Origin: Lytechinus pictus | Lineage: Eukaryota; Echinodermata; Echinoidea; Temnopleuroida; Toxopneustidae | Length of the DNA: 64,000 nucleotides | Assembly: GCF_037042905.1 (NCBI RefSeq) | Contig: NC_087261.1 | Span: forward strand, 18,040,917 to 18,104,916 | Direction of reading: 5' to 3' | In this document: positions 1-13,690 of the stretch, piece after piece | Layout of the letters: each line of letters starts with the position of its first letter | Position numbering within the stretch: the stretch's first letter is position 1 | The notes under the pieces: generated by a model | Told to the model about the DNA's origin: nothing | What the model saw: only the letters and a program-made list of their open reading frames with translations | The model's database searches: none | Position numbers and translations under genes: made by a program

Positions 1-1241
1 AGTAAAGTTCTCAAAGTTCTATCTCCTCTCTACCTACCCCCTTCCTAAGAACACTTTTAACATGAGCAATTCTAAAGGTCTTTCTAATGCTAAGTAGGTG
101 ATGTACACTAACACAAAACAAATCAGAACATAAAGAGGCCTTGACTCTATACATTGACCAATCTACATACATTCCTAGGCTACACAGACCTACTAACTTT
201 ACCTGATGTAGCCCTGCTAGCCATTAAATCCATTTTTTTTGCACCACTTGATGACTAAAAATATTGATATCAGTGAGAAATTGTTTGCCATTGAATAGTT
301 TGGCCAGGTATTCCGTCCACTACTAGGGATTTCCCATATTACTTACAGGTGTCACGCGCGTAAAACATTCCCCATAGACTTGTGTGTTAAAATGGCACTT
401 TTGAAAAAATCATAAAAAATAAATGTGAAATTAGAGGGTGGAATGTTTACTACCAATGGATAGGATATATATCTGACATTCCAAATCTGACCAGGAAAGG
501 GTACCGTAGCCAGCTCATTTTAAAAATAAATCGCCATTTATGAAGATAACTATGAATCGATCGAATTCATCAACTGAAACAGTAAAATAGCCCTAATTAT
601 TACGCCAGTCAAAAAATAGTTCCAAGTCACTTATTTATCTTCCCGATTTGGGCGAAGTAAGTTCAGTAGTTACCATTTCTAGAATCAGTGTTAGATTTTG
701 AATCACATTCATACATTTTTGTCAGTCAGCAATATCAATTTGACAAAAATTCGAATGGGTTGGGTCGAACGAATATCTTTAGCCCGCCTGATGTAATTAG
801 GATAGTGGCACCTATATTATGTGACTTATGTATTTTATTTTTTTGAATAGCTACTTTTCTATTCTTTTATATCTGTACACTCACACTAGCACAAAGAAAT
901 GCATTGAAAATGCCTATTTTCTATGCAATGACCCATTTTAATGTGTTACCCATACATGTTATTTTCACTATATATGGATGTATACAAATCCTTCCTGCAT
1001 ATAGCCCAACAGTGAATGCAATGACAATATAGGTCCCTATCAATTGTAATATAAAAGTGTATGTAAATTCTGTGTAGATATCAGGATACCAGAACTGTCC
1101 CAAACATAATTACCAAATATACATGAGATTGGATGAGGAAACAATAAAAGAATGAGATACTGCTTTAGTATATTTGCATTTGACCTATTCAAAATCTTCC
1201 TAGGGCTGTTGCCTCTCAGATGTAAGAAGGAAGAGATACAT

Positions 1242-1272
<31 letters not shown>

Positions 1273-4113
1273 TGGCATGGCTTAATAAAGAGGGGGGGTG
1301 ACTATACTAAGATTGCAGCACACAGCCACCCACCCAGCCACCCCCCTCCCTCCTTAATTGAGCACTATTAGATACCTTACCTTACTCTGTGCCCTTTTCT
1401 AAATAACTTCTTGAAGGTACCACTCTAGTTCTCTTCAGTAAAGTTCTCAAAGTTCTATCTCATCTCTACCTACCCCCTTCCTAAGAACACTTTTAACATG
1501 AGCAATTCTAAAGGTCTTTCTAATGCTAAGTAGGTGATGTACACTAACACAAAACAAATCAGAACATAAAGAGGCCTTGACTCTATACATTGACCAATCT
1601 ACATACATTCCTAGGCTACACAGACCTACTAACTTTACCTGATGTAGCCCTGCTAGCCATTAAATCCATTTTTTTTGCACCACTTGATGACTAAAAATAT
1701 TGATATCAGTGAGAAATTGTTTGCCATTGAATAGTTTGGCCAGGTATTCCATCCACTACTAGGGATTTCCCATATTACTTACAGGTGTCACGCGCGTAAA
1801 ACATTCCCCATAGACTTGTGTGTTAAAATGGCACTTTTGAAAAAATCATAAAAAATAAATGTGAAATTAGAGGGTGGAATGTTTACTACCAATGGATAGG
1901 ATATATATCTGACATTCCAAATCTGACCAGGAAAGGGTACCGTAGCCAGCTCATTTTAAAAATAAATCGCCATTTATGAAGATAACTATGAATCGATCGA
2001 ATTCATCAACTGAAACAGTAAAATAGCCCTAATTATTACGCCAGTCAAAAAATAGTTCCAAGTCACTTATTTATCTTCCCAATTTGGGCGAAGTAAGTTC
2101 AGTAGTTACCATTTCTAGAATCAGTGTTAGATTTTGAATCACATTCATACATTTTTGTCAGTCAGCAATATCAATTTGACAAAAATTCGAATGGGTTGGG
2201 TCGAACGAATATCTTTAGCCCGCCTGATGTAATTAGGCTCGTGGCACCTATATTATGTGACTTATGTATTTTATTTTTTTGAATAGCTACTTTTCTATTC
2301 TTTTATATCTGTACACTCACACTAGCACAAAGAAATGCATTGAAAATGCCTATTTTCTATGCAATGACCCATTTTAATGTGTTACCCATACATGTTATTT
2401 TCACTATATATGGATGTATACAAATCCTTCCTGCATATAGCCCAACAGTGAATGCAATGACAATATAGGTCCCTATCAATTGTAATATAAAAGTGTATGT
2501 AAATTATGTGTAGATATCAGGATACCAGAACTGTCCCAAACATAATTACCAAATATACATGAGATTGGATGAGGAAACAATAAAAGAATGAGATACTGCT
2601 TTAGTATATTTGCATTTGACCTATTCAAAATCTTCCTAGGGCTGTTGCCTCTCAGATGTAAGAAGGAAGAGATACATAGAGAGAGAGAGAGAGAGAGAGA
2701 TAGATGGCATGGCTTAATAAAGAGGGGGGGGGGGTGACTATACTAAGATTGCAGCACACAGCCACCCACCCAGCCACCCCCCTCCCTCCTTAGTTGAGCA
2801 CTATTAGATACCTTACCTTACTCTGTGCCCTTTTCTAAATAACTTCTTGAAGGTACCACTCTAGTTCTCTTTAGTAAAGTTCTCAAAGTTCTATCTCCTC
2901 TCTACCTACCCCCTTCCTAAGAACACTTTTAACATGAGCAATTCTAAAGGTCTTTCTAATGCTAAGTAGGTGATGTACACTAACACAAAACAAATCAGAA
3001 CATAAAGAGGCCTTGACTCTATACATTGACCAATCTACATACATTCCTAGGCTACACAGACCTACTAACTTTACCTGATGTAGCCCTGCTAGCCATTAAA
3101 TCCATTTTTTTTGCACCACTTGATGACTAAAAATATTGATATCAGTGAGAAATTGTTTGCCATTGAATAGTTTGGCCAGGTATTCCATCCACTACTAGGG
3201 ATTTCCCATATTACTTACAGGTGTCACGCGCGTAAAACATTCCCCATAGACTTGTGTGTTAAAATGGCACTTTTGAAAAAATCATAAAAAATAAATGTGA
3301 AATTAGAGGGTGGAATGTTTACTACCAATGGATAGGATATATATCTGACATTCCAAATCTGACCAGGAAAGGGTACCGTAGCCAGCTCATTTTAAAAATA
3401 AATCGCCATTTATGAAGATAACTATGAATCGATCGAATTCATCAACTGAAACAGTAAAATAGCCCTAATTATTACGCCAGTCAAAAAATAGTTCCAAGTC
3501 ACTTATTTATCTTCCCGATTTGGGCGAAGTAAGTTCAGTAGTTACCATTTCTAGAATCAGTGTTAGATTTTGAATCACATTCATACATTTTTGTCAGTCA
3601 GCAATATCAATTTGACAAAAATTCGAATGGGTTGGGTCGAACGAATATCTTTAGCCCGCCTGATGTAATTAGGCTCGTGGCACCTATATTATGTGACTTA
3701 TGTATTTTATTTTTTTGAATAGCTACTTTTCTATTCTTTTATATCTGTACACTCACACTAGCACAAAGAAATGCATTGAAAATGCCTATTTTCTATGCAA
3801 TGACCCATTTTAATGTGTTACCCATACATGTTATTTTCACTATATATGGATGTATACAAATCCTTCCTGCATATAGCCCAACAGTGAATGCAATGACAAT
3901 ATAGGTCCCTATCAATTGTAATATAAAAGTGTATGTAAATTCTGTGTAGATATCAGGATACCAGAACTGTCCCAAACATAATTACCAAATATACATGAGA
4001 TTGGATGAGGAAACAATAAAAGAATGAGATACTGCTTTAGTATATTTGCATTTGACCTATTCAAAATCTTCCTAGGGCTGTTGCCTCTCAGATGTAAGAA
4101 GGAAGAGATACAT

Positions 4114-4144
<31 letters not shown>

Positions 4145-7100
4145 TGGCATGGCTTAATAAAGAGGGGGGGTGACTATACTAAGATTGCAGCACACAGCCA
4201 CCCACCCACCCACCCCCCTCCCTCCTTAGTTGAGCACTATTAGATACCTTACCTTACTCTGTGCCCTTTTCTAAATAACTTCTTGAAGGTACCACTCTAG
4301 TTCTCTTCAGTAAAGTTCTCAAAGTTCTATCTCATCTCTACCTACCCCCTTCCTAAGAACACTTTTAACATGAGCAATTCTAAAGGTCTTTCTAATGCTA
4401 AGTAGGTGATGTACACTAACACAAAACAAATCAGAACATAAAGAGGCCTTGACTCTATACATTGACCAATCTACATACATTCCTAGGCTACACAGACCTA
4501 CTAACTTTACCTGATGTAGCCCTGCTAGCCATTAAATCCATTTTTTTTGCACCACTTGATGACTAAAAATATTGATATCAGTGAGAAATTGTTTGCCATT
4601 GAATAGTTTGGCCAGGTATTCCATCCACTACTAGGGATTTCCCATATTACTTACAGGTGTCACGCGCGTAAAACATTCCCCATAGACTTGTGTGTTAAAA
4701 TGGCACTTTTGAAAAAATCATGAAAAATAAATGTGAAATTAGAGGGTGGAATGTTTACTACCAATGGATAGGATATATATCTGACATTCCAAATCTGACC
4801 AGGAAAGGGTACCGTAGCCAGCTCATTTTAAAAATAAATCGCCATTTATGAAGATAACTATGAATCGATCGAATTCATCAACTGAAACAGTAAAATAGCC
4901 CTAATTATTACGCCAGTCAAAAAATAGTTCCAAGTCACTTATTTATCTTCCCAATTTGGGCGAAGTAAGTTCAGTAGTTACCATTTCTAGAATCAGTGTT
5001 AGATTTTGAATCACATTCATACATTTTTGTCAGTCAGCAATATCAATTTGACAAAAATTCGAATGGGTTGGGTCGAACGAATATCTTTAGCCCGCCTGAT
5101 GTAATTAGGCTCGTGGCACCTATATTATGTGACTTATGTATTTTATTTTTTTGAATAGCTACTTTTCTATTCTTTTATATCTGTACACTCACACTAGCAC
5201 AAAGAAATGCATTGAAAATGCCTATTTTCTATGCAATGACCCATTTTAATGTGTTACCCATACATGTTATTTTCACTATATATGGATGTATACAAATCCT
5301 TCCTGCATATAGCCCAACAGTGAATGCAATGACAATATAGGTCCCTATCAATTGTAATATAAAAGTGTATGTAAATTATGTGTAGATATCAGGATACCAG
5401 AACTGTCCCAAACATAATTACCAAATATACATGAGATTGGATGAGGAAACAATAAAAGAATGAGATACTGCTTTAGTATATTTGCATTTGACCTATTCAA
5501 AATCTTCCTAGGGCTGTTGCCTCTCAGATGTAAGAAGGAAGAGATACATAGAGAGAGAGAGAGAGAGAGAGATAGATGGCATGGCTTAATAAAGAGGGGG
5601 GGGGGGTGACTATACTAAGATTGCAGCACACAGCCACCCACCCAGCCACCCCCCTCCCTCCTTAGTTGAGCACTATTAGATACCTTACCTTACTCTGTGC
5701 CCTTTTCTAAATAACTTCTTGAAGGTACCACTCTAGTTCTCTTTAGTAAAGTTCTCAAAGTTCTATCTCCTCTCTACCTACCCCCTTCCTAAGAACACTT
5801 TTAACATGAGCAATTCTAAAGGTCTTTCTAATGCTAAGTAGGTGATGTACACTAACACAAAACAAATCAGAACATAAAGAGGCCTTGACTCTATATATTG
5901 ACCAATCTACATACATTCCTAGGCTACACAGACCTACTAACTTTACCTGATGTAGCCCTGCTAGCCATTAAATCCATTTTTTTTGCACCACTTGATGACT
6001 AAAAATATTGATATCAGTGAGAAATTGTTTGCCATTGAATAGTTTGGCCAGGTATTCCATCCACTACTAGGGATTTCCCATATTACTTACAGGTGTCACG
6101 CGCGTAAAACATTCCCCATAGACTTGTGTGTTAAAATGGCACTTTTGAAAAAATCATAAAAAATAAATGTGAAATTAGAGGGTGGAATGTTTACTACCAA
6201 TGGATAGGATATACATCTGACATTCCAAATCTGACCAGGAAAGGGTACCGTAGCCAGCTCATTTTAAAAATAAATCGCCATTTATGAAGATAACTATGAA
6301 TCGATCGAATTCATCAACTGAAACAGTAAAATAGCCCTAATTATTACGCCAGTCAAAAAATAGTTCCAAGTCACTTATTTATCTTCCCAATTTGGGCGAA
6401 GTAAGTTCAGTAGTTACCATTTCTAGAATCAGTGTTAGATTTTGAATCACATTCATACATTTTTGTCAGTCAGCAATATCAATTTGACAAAAATTCGAAT
6501 GGGTTGGGTCGAACGAATATCTTTAGCCCGCCTGATGTAATTAGGCTCGTGGCACCTATATTATGTGACTTATGTATTTTATTTTTTTGAATAGCTACTT
6601 TTCTATTCTTTTATATCTGTACACTCACACTAGCACAAAGAAATGCATTGAAAATGCCTATTTTCTATGCAATGACCCATTTTAATGTGTTACCCATACA
6701 TGTTATTTTCACTATATATGGATGTATACAAATCCTTCCTGCATATAGCCCAACAGTGAATGCAATGACAATATAGGTCCCTATCAATTGTAATATAAAA
6801 GTGTATGTAAATTCTGTGTAGATATCAGGATACCAGAACTGTCCCAAACATAATTACCAAATATACATGAGATTGGATGAGGAAACAATAAAAGAATGAG
6901 ATACTGCTTTAGTATATTTGCATTTGACCTATTCAAAATCTTCCTAGGGCTGTTGCCTCTCAGATGTAAGAAGGAAGGGATACATAGAGAGAGAGAGAGA
7001 GAGAGAGAGATAGATGGCATGGCTTAATAAAGAGGGGGGGGGGGGGTGACTATACTAAGATTGCAGCACACAGCCACCCACCCAGCCACCCCCCTCCCTC

Positions 7101-9432
7101 CTTAGTTGAGCACTATTAGATACCTTACCTTACTCTGTGCCCTTTTCTAAATAACTTCTTGAAGGTACCACTCTAGTTCTCTTTAGTAAAGTTCTCAAAG
7201 TTCCATCTCCTCTCTACCTACCCCCTTCCTAAGAACACTTTTAACATGAGCAATTCTAAAGGTCTTTCTAATGCTAAGTAGGTGATGTACACTAACACAA
7301 AACAAATCAGAACATAAAGAGGCCTTGACTCTATACATTGACCAATCTACATACATTCCTAGGCTACACAGACCTACTAACTTTACCTGATGTAGCCCTG
7401 CTAGCCATTAAATCCATTTTTTTTGCACCACTTGATGACTAAAAATATTGATATCAGTGAGAAATTGTTTGCCATTGAATAGTTTGGCCAGGTATTCCAT
7501 CCACTACTAGGGATTTCCCATATTACTTACAGGTGTCACGCGCGTAAAACATTCCCCATAGACTTGTGTGTTAAAATGGCACTTTTGAAAAAATCATAAA
7601 AAATAAATGTGAAATTAGAGGGTGGAATGTTTACTACCAATGGATAGGATATATATCTGACATTCCAAATCTGACCAGGAAAGGGTACCGTAGCCAGCTC
7701 ATTTTAAAAATAAATCGCCATTTATGAAGATAACTATGAATCGATCGAATTCATCAACTGAAACAGTAAAATAGCCCTAATTATTACGCCAGTCAAAAAA
7801 TAGTTCCAAGTCACTTATTTATCTTCCCAATTTGGGCGAAGTAAGTTCAGTAGTTACCATTTCTAGAATCAGTGTTAGATTTTGAATCACATTCATACAT
7901 TTTTGTCAGTCAGCAATATCAATTTGACAAAAATTCGAATGGGTTGGGTCGAACGAATATCTTTAGCCCGCCTGATGTAATTAGGCTCGTGGCACCTATA
8001 TTATGTGACTTATGTATTTTATTTTTTTGAATAGCTACTTTTCTATTCTTTTATATCTGTACACTCACACTAGCACAAAGAAATGCATTGAAAATGCCTA
8101 TTTTCTATGCAATGACCCATTTTAATGTGTTACCCATACATGTTATTTTCACTATATATGGATGTATACAAATCCTTCCTGCATATAGCCCAACAGTGAA
8201 TGCAATGACAATATAGGTCCCTATCAATTGTAATATAAAAGTGTATGTAAATTCTGTGTAGATATCAGGATACCAGAACTGTCCCAAACATAATTACCAA
8301 ATATACATGAGATTGGATGAGGAAACAATAAAAGAATGAGATACTGCTTTAGTATATTTGCATTTGACCTATTCAAAATCTTCCTAGGGCTGTTGCCTCT
8401 CAGATGTAAGAAGGAAGAGATACATAGAGAGAGAGAGAGAGAGAGAGATAGATGGCATGGCTTAATAAAGAGGGGGGGGGGGTGACTATACTAAGATTGC
8501 AGCACACAGCCACCCACCCAGCCACCCCCCTCCCTCCTTAGTTGAGCACTATTAGATACCTTACCTTACTCTGTGCCCTTTTCTAAATAACTTCTTGAAG
8601 GTACCACTCTAGTTCTCTTTAGTAAAGTTCTCAAAGTTCCATCTCCTCTCTACCTACCCCCTTCCTAAGAACACTTTTAACATGAGCAATTCTAAAGGTC
8701 TTTCTAATGCTAAGTAGGTGATGTACACTAACACAAAACAAATCAGAACATAAAGAGGCCTTGACTCTATACATTGACCAATCTACATACATTCCTAGGC
8801 TACACAGACCTACTAACTTTACCTGATGTAGCCCTGCTAGCCATTAAATCCATTTTTTTTGCACCACTTGATGACTAAAAATATTGATATCAGTGAGAAA
8901 TTGTTTGCCATTGAATAGTTTGGCCAGGTATTCCATCCACTACTAGGGATTTCCCATATTACTTACAGGTGTCACGCGCGTAAAACATTCCCCATAGACT
9001 TGTGTGTTAAAATGGCACTTTTGAAAAAATCATAAAAAATAAATGTGAAATTAGAGGGTGGAATGTTTACTACCAATGGATAGGATATATATCTGACATT
9101 CCAAATCTGACCAGGAAAGGGTACCGTAGCCAGCTCATTTTAAAAATAAATCGCCATTTATGAAGATAACTATGAATCGATCGAATTCATCAACTGAAAC
9201 AGTAAAATAGCCCTAATTATTACGCCAGTCAAAAAATAGTTCCAAGTCACTTATTTATCTTCCCGATTTGGGCGAAGTAAGTTCAGTAGTTACCATTTCT
9301 AGAATCAGTGTTAGATTTTGAATCACATTCATACATTTTTGTCAGTCAGCAATATCAATTTGACAAAAATTCGAATGGGTTGGGTCGAACGAATATCTTT
9401 AGCCCGCCTGATGTAATTAGGCTCGTGGCACC
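1..9432. repeat. Macrosatellite array, about 1.44 kb unit, 6 full units plus 1 truncated
   Basis: Units begin with AGTAAAGTTCTCAAAG at 1, 1437, 2873, 4309, 5745, 7185 and 8621. The period is 1436 bp for the first four steps and 1440 and 1436 bp after that. The last unit stops after about 812 bp at 9432. The array runs off the left edge, so total copy number is unknown. Copies are almost identical; differences are scattered substitutions and changes in the (GA)n and G-run tracts near the end of each unit. No snRNA, 5S rRNA, tRNA or histone gene was recognised in the unit. A 60-codon minus-strand open frame (for example 921-1103) is broken by a stop in units 2 and 4, so it is not taken as a gene. 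Confidence 0.97.
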
Positions 9433-9582
9433 AGGGAAGACAGCGGACGTATGACCGAGCTAGTTTCTGTACGCAAGATCACGGGAGCGATTTTTTTCCC
9501 GATCGCTCTCTCTATTGGGTTTGCAAGTGCGATCTCAAAGCTTACGAGAGCGAAATCGCTCTCCGCTCCCGTGCATTTTTAT

Positions 9583-9627
<45 letters not shown>

Positions 9628-9712
9628 ATATATAAGAAGAATTGTGAAAGCAATTACATTCATTTATTTAGTTATTTCCTCTTTAAGGATATTCATACCA
9701 TAGAATATATGT

Positions 9713-9746
<34 letters not shown>

Positions 9747-10230
9747 TGTAAATAAATGGATGAAGAGATAATTTCTTTACAATATTTAAAGAGAAATGCC
9801 TGTAGTTGCAGTAAACACTGATTTCATGAGAAAGTCTGTAAAACCAGGCTTAATTGTCAGTATATCATCGAGGATCTAGATCTGGTACAGTTACATAAAC
9901 TGAACTTCGTGAAATCTTGAAATCTACGCTGCAAAATGTTCAGACTGAAGATCACCAACACAGATAGGCACACGTGGGACAGTGTATTATTATTGCTGGA
10001 ATAAAGACCCGACGGAAGTGACTGAATCCGCGCTTATTTTGCTTATTTCTCAGCAATTACACAATTTCTTCCAGAGTCCTTTGGCACATATTTTTTATTC
10101 ATACAAACAGACACTTGAGTGGTCATTATATTAAATTCTGTAAAAAGTCATTTTGAGATCGTTACCAAAACTGGAATTTATCTTTAAATAAAAGAGTTGC
10201 CAAAGCTGTTGTACATGTATAACTTTACAC

Positions 10231-10303
<73 letters not shown>

Positions 10304-11307
10304 TATATGTGTGTGTGTGTGTATATTACACATTAATGTTGATTTAACTTTATATTCACTAGCATATAACATTTTGATTCATTAAAATGTGACGTCATTA
10401 ATATTTAAATGCGGAGATGTATTAGGCAAGGCCCGGTAGCTGGGCAATCACATTATCCCGCGCACAACACAAAACGAAGTCGTCGTGGCTTGTTGACTTT
10501 TTTTGAAGCCGCACATTAGCATTTGACCGTAGGTTTGCAGTTATTATTGCCCAGCTATGTTAATTAAATTTTATCTGATGTATATTTTACTTTGCTGGAA
10601 TTTATAGGAAGGATCTTGCTGTATGGAATTGTTCATTTCTAGCCGAACAAAGTAGTGTTAGAAAACACACTGTTTTACACTTTGGAGTGTGTCGTTATGT
10701 ATCAAGTTCATAACTTTTGAATCTTGGAACACACATATGTACCACGAAATAAACTGCATGATATTTCATGCAGCTTACTTGATTGACGGTGACGATATTT
10801 TATCACTTTGCATTTAGTATATACGACTTGTTTTATTCACCTAATGATGGAATTTGTAATTATTTACACAAGCATACTCTTTGTGGTCTTTGTTTACAAT
10901 ATTTAGATTGATGCTTAGTCTTTAAATATCAGACCCGGTATGGTTTTGCGAAATTAATTGTTGATTTTTTTTTAAACTAACGATTCATATGATGAAATAC
11001 ATAGTAGATAACGGATCTATTTTTTATAGTCGCTGCTATATAGGCTGTTCATGGCTCATGTATTCATTGTTCAGTATAACAAAAGAAACACTTTGATGTA
11101 TGACTCGACACAATCAGGGCGATTCCAAAAATTGACCCATATTGACCCGTAACATGGTCAAGATGACCATTAGAAATTTGTCACCAAGTTGAAAGTTGTT
11201 CATTGTGATGTCACCAATCACATAAAAGTGAAAATCAGCCTTAGCCAATTTGTCGAAGTGGATGACATATGCTGTCTGACTAAATTGTCCTAGGTTGCAA
11301 TTTCTGG
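9433..11307. other. Unique-looking AT-rich DNA with three AT microsatellites
   Basis: No exon or conserved coding frame was recognised. The stretch holds (TA)n tracts near 9586-9624, 9706-9746 and 10234-10310, the last followed by a short (GT)n run. The ORFs over them are translations of the dinucleotide repeats. Just inside the left edge (about 9481-9580) there are inverted CGGGAGCGAT / ATCGCTC motifs. Confidence 0.7.
10234..10325. repeat. (AT)n microsatellite followed by (GT)n
   Basis: About 75 bp of alternating A and T, then ATATGTGTGTGTGT. Both strands give open frames of I/Y and H/T repeats that are artefacts of the repeat. Confidence 0.95.
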
Positions 11308-11672
11308 AGACCTATACAGAGCGTATAAAAAACAGGACAGATTTGAAAAGTCTACAGTTTTTTGGTTTCAAATTATGATGTCTATATATGGTGTTTAATA
11401 TGACAGTGCTCTGAGGTATAATCTTTCAAATGCCATTTAAAAAAATAGTTTATGTCATGCTTGAGCGAACACGAATGTTTTTGTCTGGGTTTTAAAAAAT
11501 AAAATGCTAAACATAATGATGAGACTTCTTACTAATCAGCATGTTTTCTCTTAACCTTTTCATTATCTCTGCCATAATTTACAAATTATGTGGTAAAAAT
11601 TAATTTTCAAATCTGTTTATTTTGCTTGAAATTTTTTGTTGTTTCTTTTTAATATGTTCTCCTTTAGCTTTT
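11308..11672. repeat. Left arm of a large inverted repeat
   Basis: This stretch matches the reverse complement of 17141-17503 over most of its length. Shared landmarks are CATGCTTGAGCGAACAC, TTTCAAAT(C/T)ATGAT and TGCCATAATTT. The arms differ by many substitutions and small indels, so the element is old. The outer edge is near AGACCTATACAG (11308) and AGGCCT (17503). Confidence 0.8.
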
Positions 11673-11989
11673 AAAATTCCTTCTTTAAGCAAAAAGAAAA
11701 AAAAACATTTCAACCGAAGTATGGGAGAGCGTGTATTTTTTTTGCAAATCCTATCAATGTTTGCTACAAAGGTTATGGTGCATTTGAACAGTGGCAGATA
11801 GGCAGGGGCTACAGATAGGCAGGGGCTAGGGGTGCCCCCCCCCCCCATAAAAAAAATCATGACCAACAAAAAAAGTGGAAATGAAATAAAAGGAAAGATA
11901 GAAAATAAAATATGATTTATTTTCGGAATATTATGTCAAAATCTGTCACAAAATTTGATATTTTAATTAAAAAGTGGAAATTCTAATAT

Positions 11990-12484
11990 GCTTTTCACAC
12001 TGCACTTTTTCCTTAACCCCGGGAAATTGGTGGTGCTATGGGGGGAGTCTTAGCCCCACCAATTTCCCGGGGTTATGCTTAGCCCACTTCATTTTCACAC
12101 TACGTTTTAGCAAAGTGGGCTAGCACGGTAAATAGTACGGTACTATCTGGCCCTGCAAAAAAGCAGGGTTAACCGGCTTATTGTGGTGCTAGCACCACAA
12201 TTACGGTGCTAAGAGATGCAGTGTGAAAACGAAACAGGGCTAAGGAAAGTGGGGCTAAGCATTAGCCAATCACAGAAGTCGAATTGCACGTTAATCACAC
12301 TCTGTATGGTAAAATCATCAATATTCATGAGCTGAGGGATAGTCCGGGGTTAAGGCATTAACCCCGGCTGAGCAGATACTATGGGGTTAAGAAAGACAGT
12401 GTGAATCGAAAAAAGATAGTATGGGGTAAAGGATAGTCCGGGGTTAAGGATAGTATGGGGTTAAGGAAATGCAGTGTGAAAAGC
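11990..12484. mobile_element. MITE, 495 bp, TIR GCTTTTCACACTGCA, ATAT target duplication
   Basis: The left end GCTTTTCACACTGCA and the right end TGCAGTGTGAAAAGC are inverted repeats. ATAT lies on both sides (11986-11989 and 12485-12488). The inside is rich in GGGGTTAAGGA and contains a strong hairpin (about 12014-12075, ACCCCGGGAAATTGGTGG and its complement) and the perfect 20-bp palindrome TTGTGGTGCTAGCACCACAA near 12181-12200. No coding frame is present, so it is a non-autonomous DNA element. Confidence 0.85.
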
Positions 12485-13690
12485 ATATAACTTGCTCGTT
12501 TCGCTCGCTCACAACTTTTTAATACATTTTACCCGATCTGCCATATCTTGCTCCTTCAAAATTGACTTAATACACCATTGCCATTGAAAGACATGAATCC
12601 TTTTCTCTTTGTCCTGTCAAGCACATAATTAAACTTGGTCAAGGAATCAATAACCCTTGAGAATAGGATTCATGTCTTTTCAAAGTACCATAACATAATT
12701 ATTTTCACATAATAAAAGGATTTGAATAATTACAAGTTCCCCCAAATGATAATGTGAATCCTCTTGCTTGGGTTGATTAAAGTCTTTTTTTCTTACTTAT
12801 GAAGGAAAATTTTTTATTTGCATTTGGTTTTTATTTGCATTTCAAATATATACCAAATGAGTGCTACTTTTCACACTGATGTTTTTGCCCTCATGGGTTT
12901 TTTCCTTAAAAGCATTTTAGGATCTGATTTGACTATTTCATTTTAGTCCATGAAACTGCATTTAATCAATCAATTCATTTATATCACTAAAAATCAACCT
13001 CGAGGAGAAACTCGGTTTTCCTTTTAGTCTTCAATTTTCTGCTATATGACATTCAAAGAGCACGACAGTTTGATATTTTATTTCATTTTGTCAGCCTTGC
13101 TCGGCCAATTTTCATTGTTTAATCCAAAACCTAACCAAGATAGAAGTATCATTATTTATAACATAAGTGATGGTTTCGATTTAAAATGACTGGGTTTTCT
13201 TGGAAATTGTATGTAATTTGCTTTGAATTATTGCTCTATGGTCTTCACAATATTTTACTGCATTTCATACTCCTTTACTATTTTGCTCACATGCATTCTC
13301 AGGTTAAATTGAAGATACTGTCGCCATAGTGTGCAAAAGTAGTTATCTCATTTTGTTGACCTTCTGAATATTTTCAATGATTGTTATGCAATTCTTTTAA
13401 TTACCTCATTGTAATGACTTGTTATCTCTTTATACTTTGGTGGTTGCAAATAGCCAATGATTATAGAAGCAAATCGTTTATGTTTGCTTGGTTACTTTTT
13501 GTGATATTCGAATATCACCTTACTTTAATTAATTCTGTAATTGACTTGTTTTACATTCTTGTACATCATTTGCCACTCTATAATTTGCTCAGCCAGTGCG
13601 TTTTATCAATAGTAAGCAATGCATCCTTTTCTACTTTTATACATAACAGGAATCCTCACTCTATTTTCTACAGTTATCTCGTAATTCCTT
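12485..13690. other. Non-coding stretch before the LINE ORF
   Basis: A GCTCGTTTCGCTCGCTCAC box at about 12493 resembles the boxes at 22-25.7 kb. It suggests that 11800-12700 is an old repeat of that class into which the MITE was inserted. The rest, up to 13690, may include the 5' UTR of the LINE. A 105-codon hydrophobic frame (13381-13698) overlaps the LINE start by 8 bp but resembles no ORF1, so it is not called. Confidence 0.5.

Noticed and set aside
921-1103. 60-codon minus-strand ORF repeated in satellite units 1, 3, 5 and 6
   Set aside because: Units 2 and 4 carry a stop (TTATGTG variant); no homology or start context. It recurs only because the DNA repeats.
1-1436. Possible tandem snRNA, 5S or histone repeat unit, since urchin U1 genes lie in units of similar size
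   Set aside because: No U1, U2, U6, 5S, tRNA or histone sequence was found in the unit on either strand.
10184-10385. Overlapping ORFs on both strands
   Set aside because: Translations of an (AT)n/(GT)n microsatellite.
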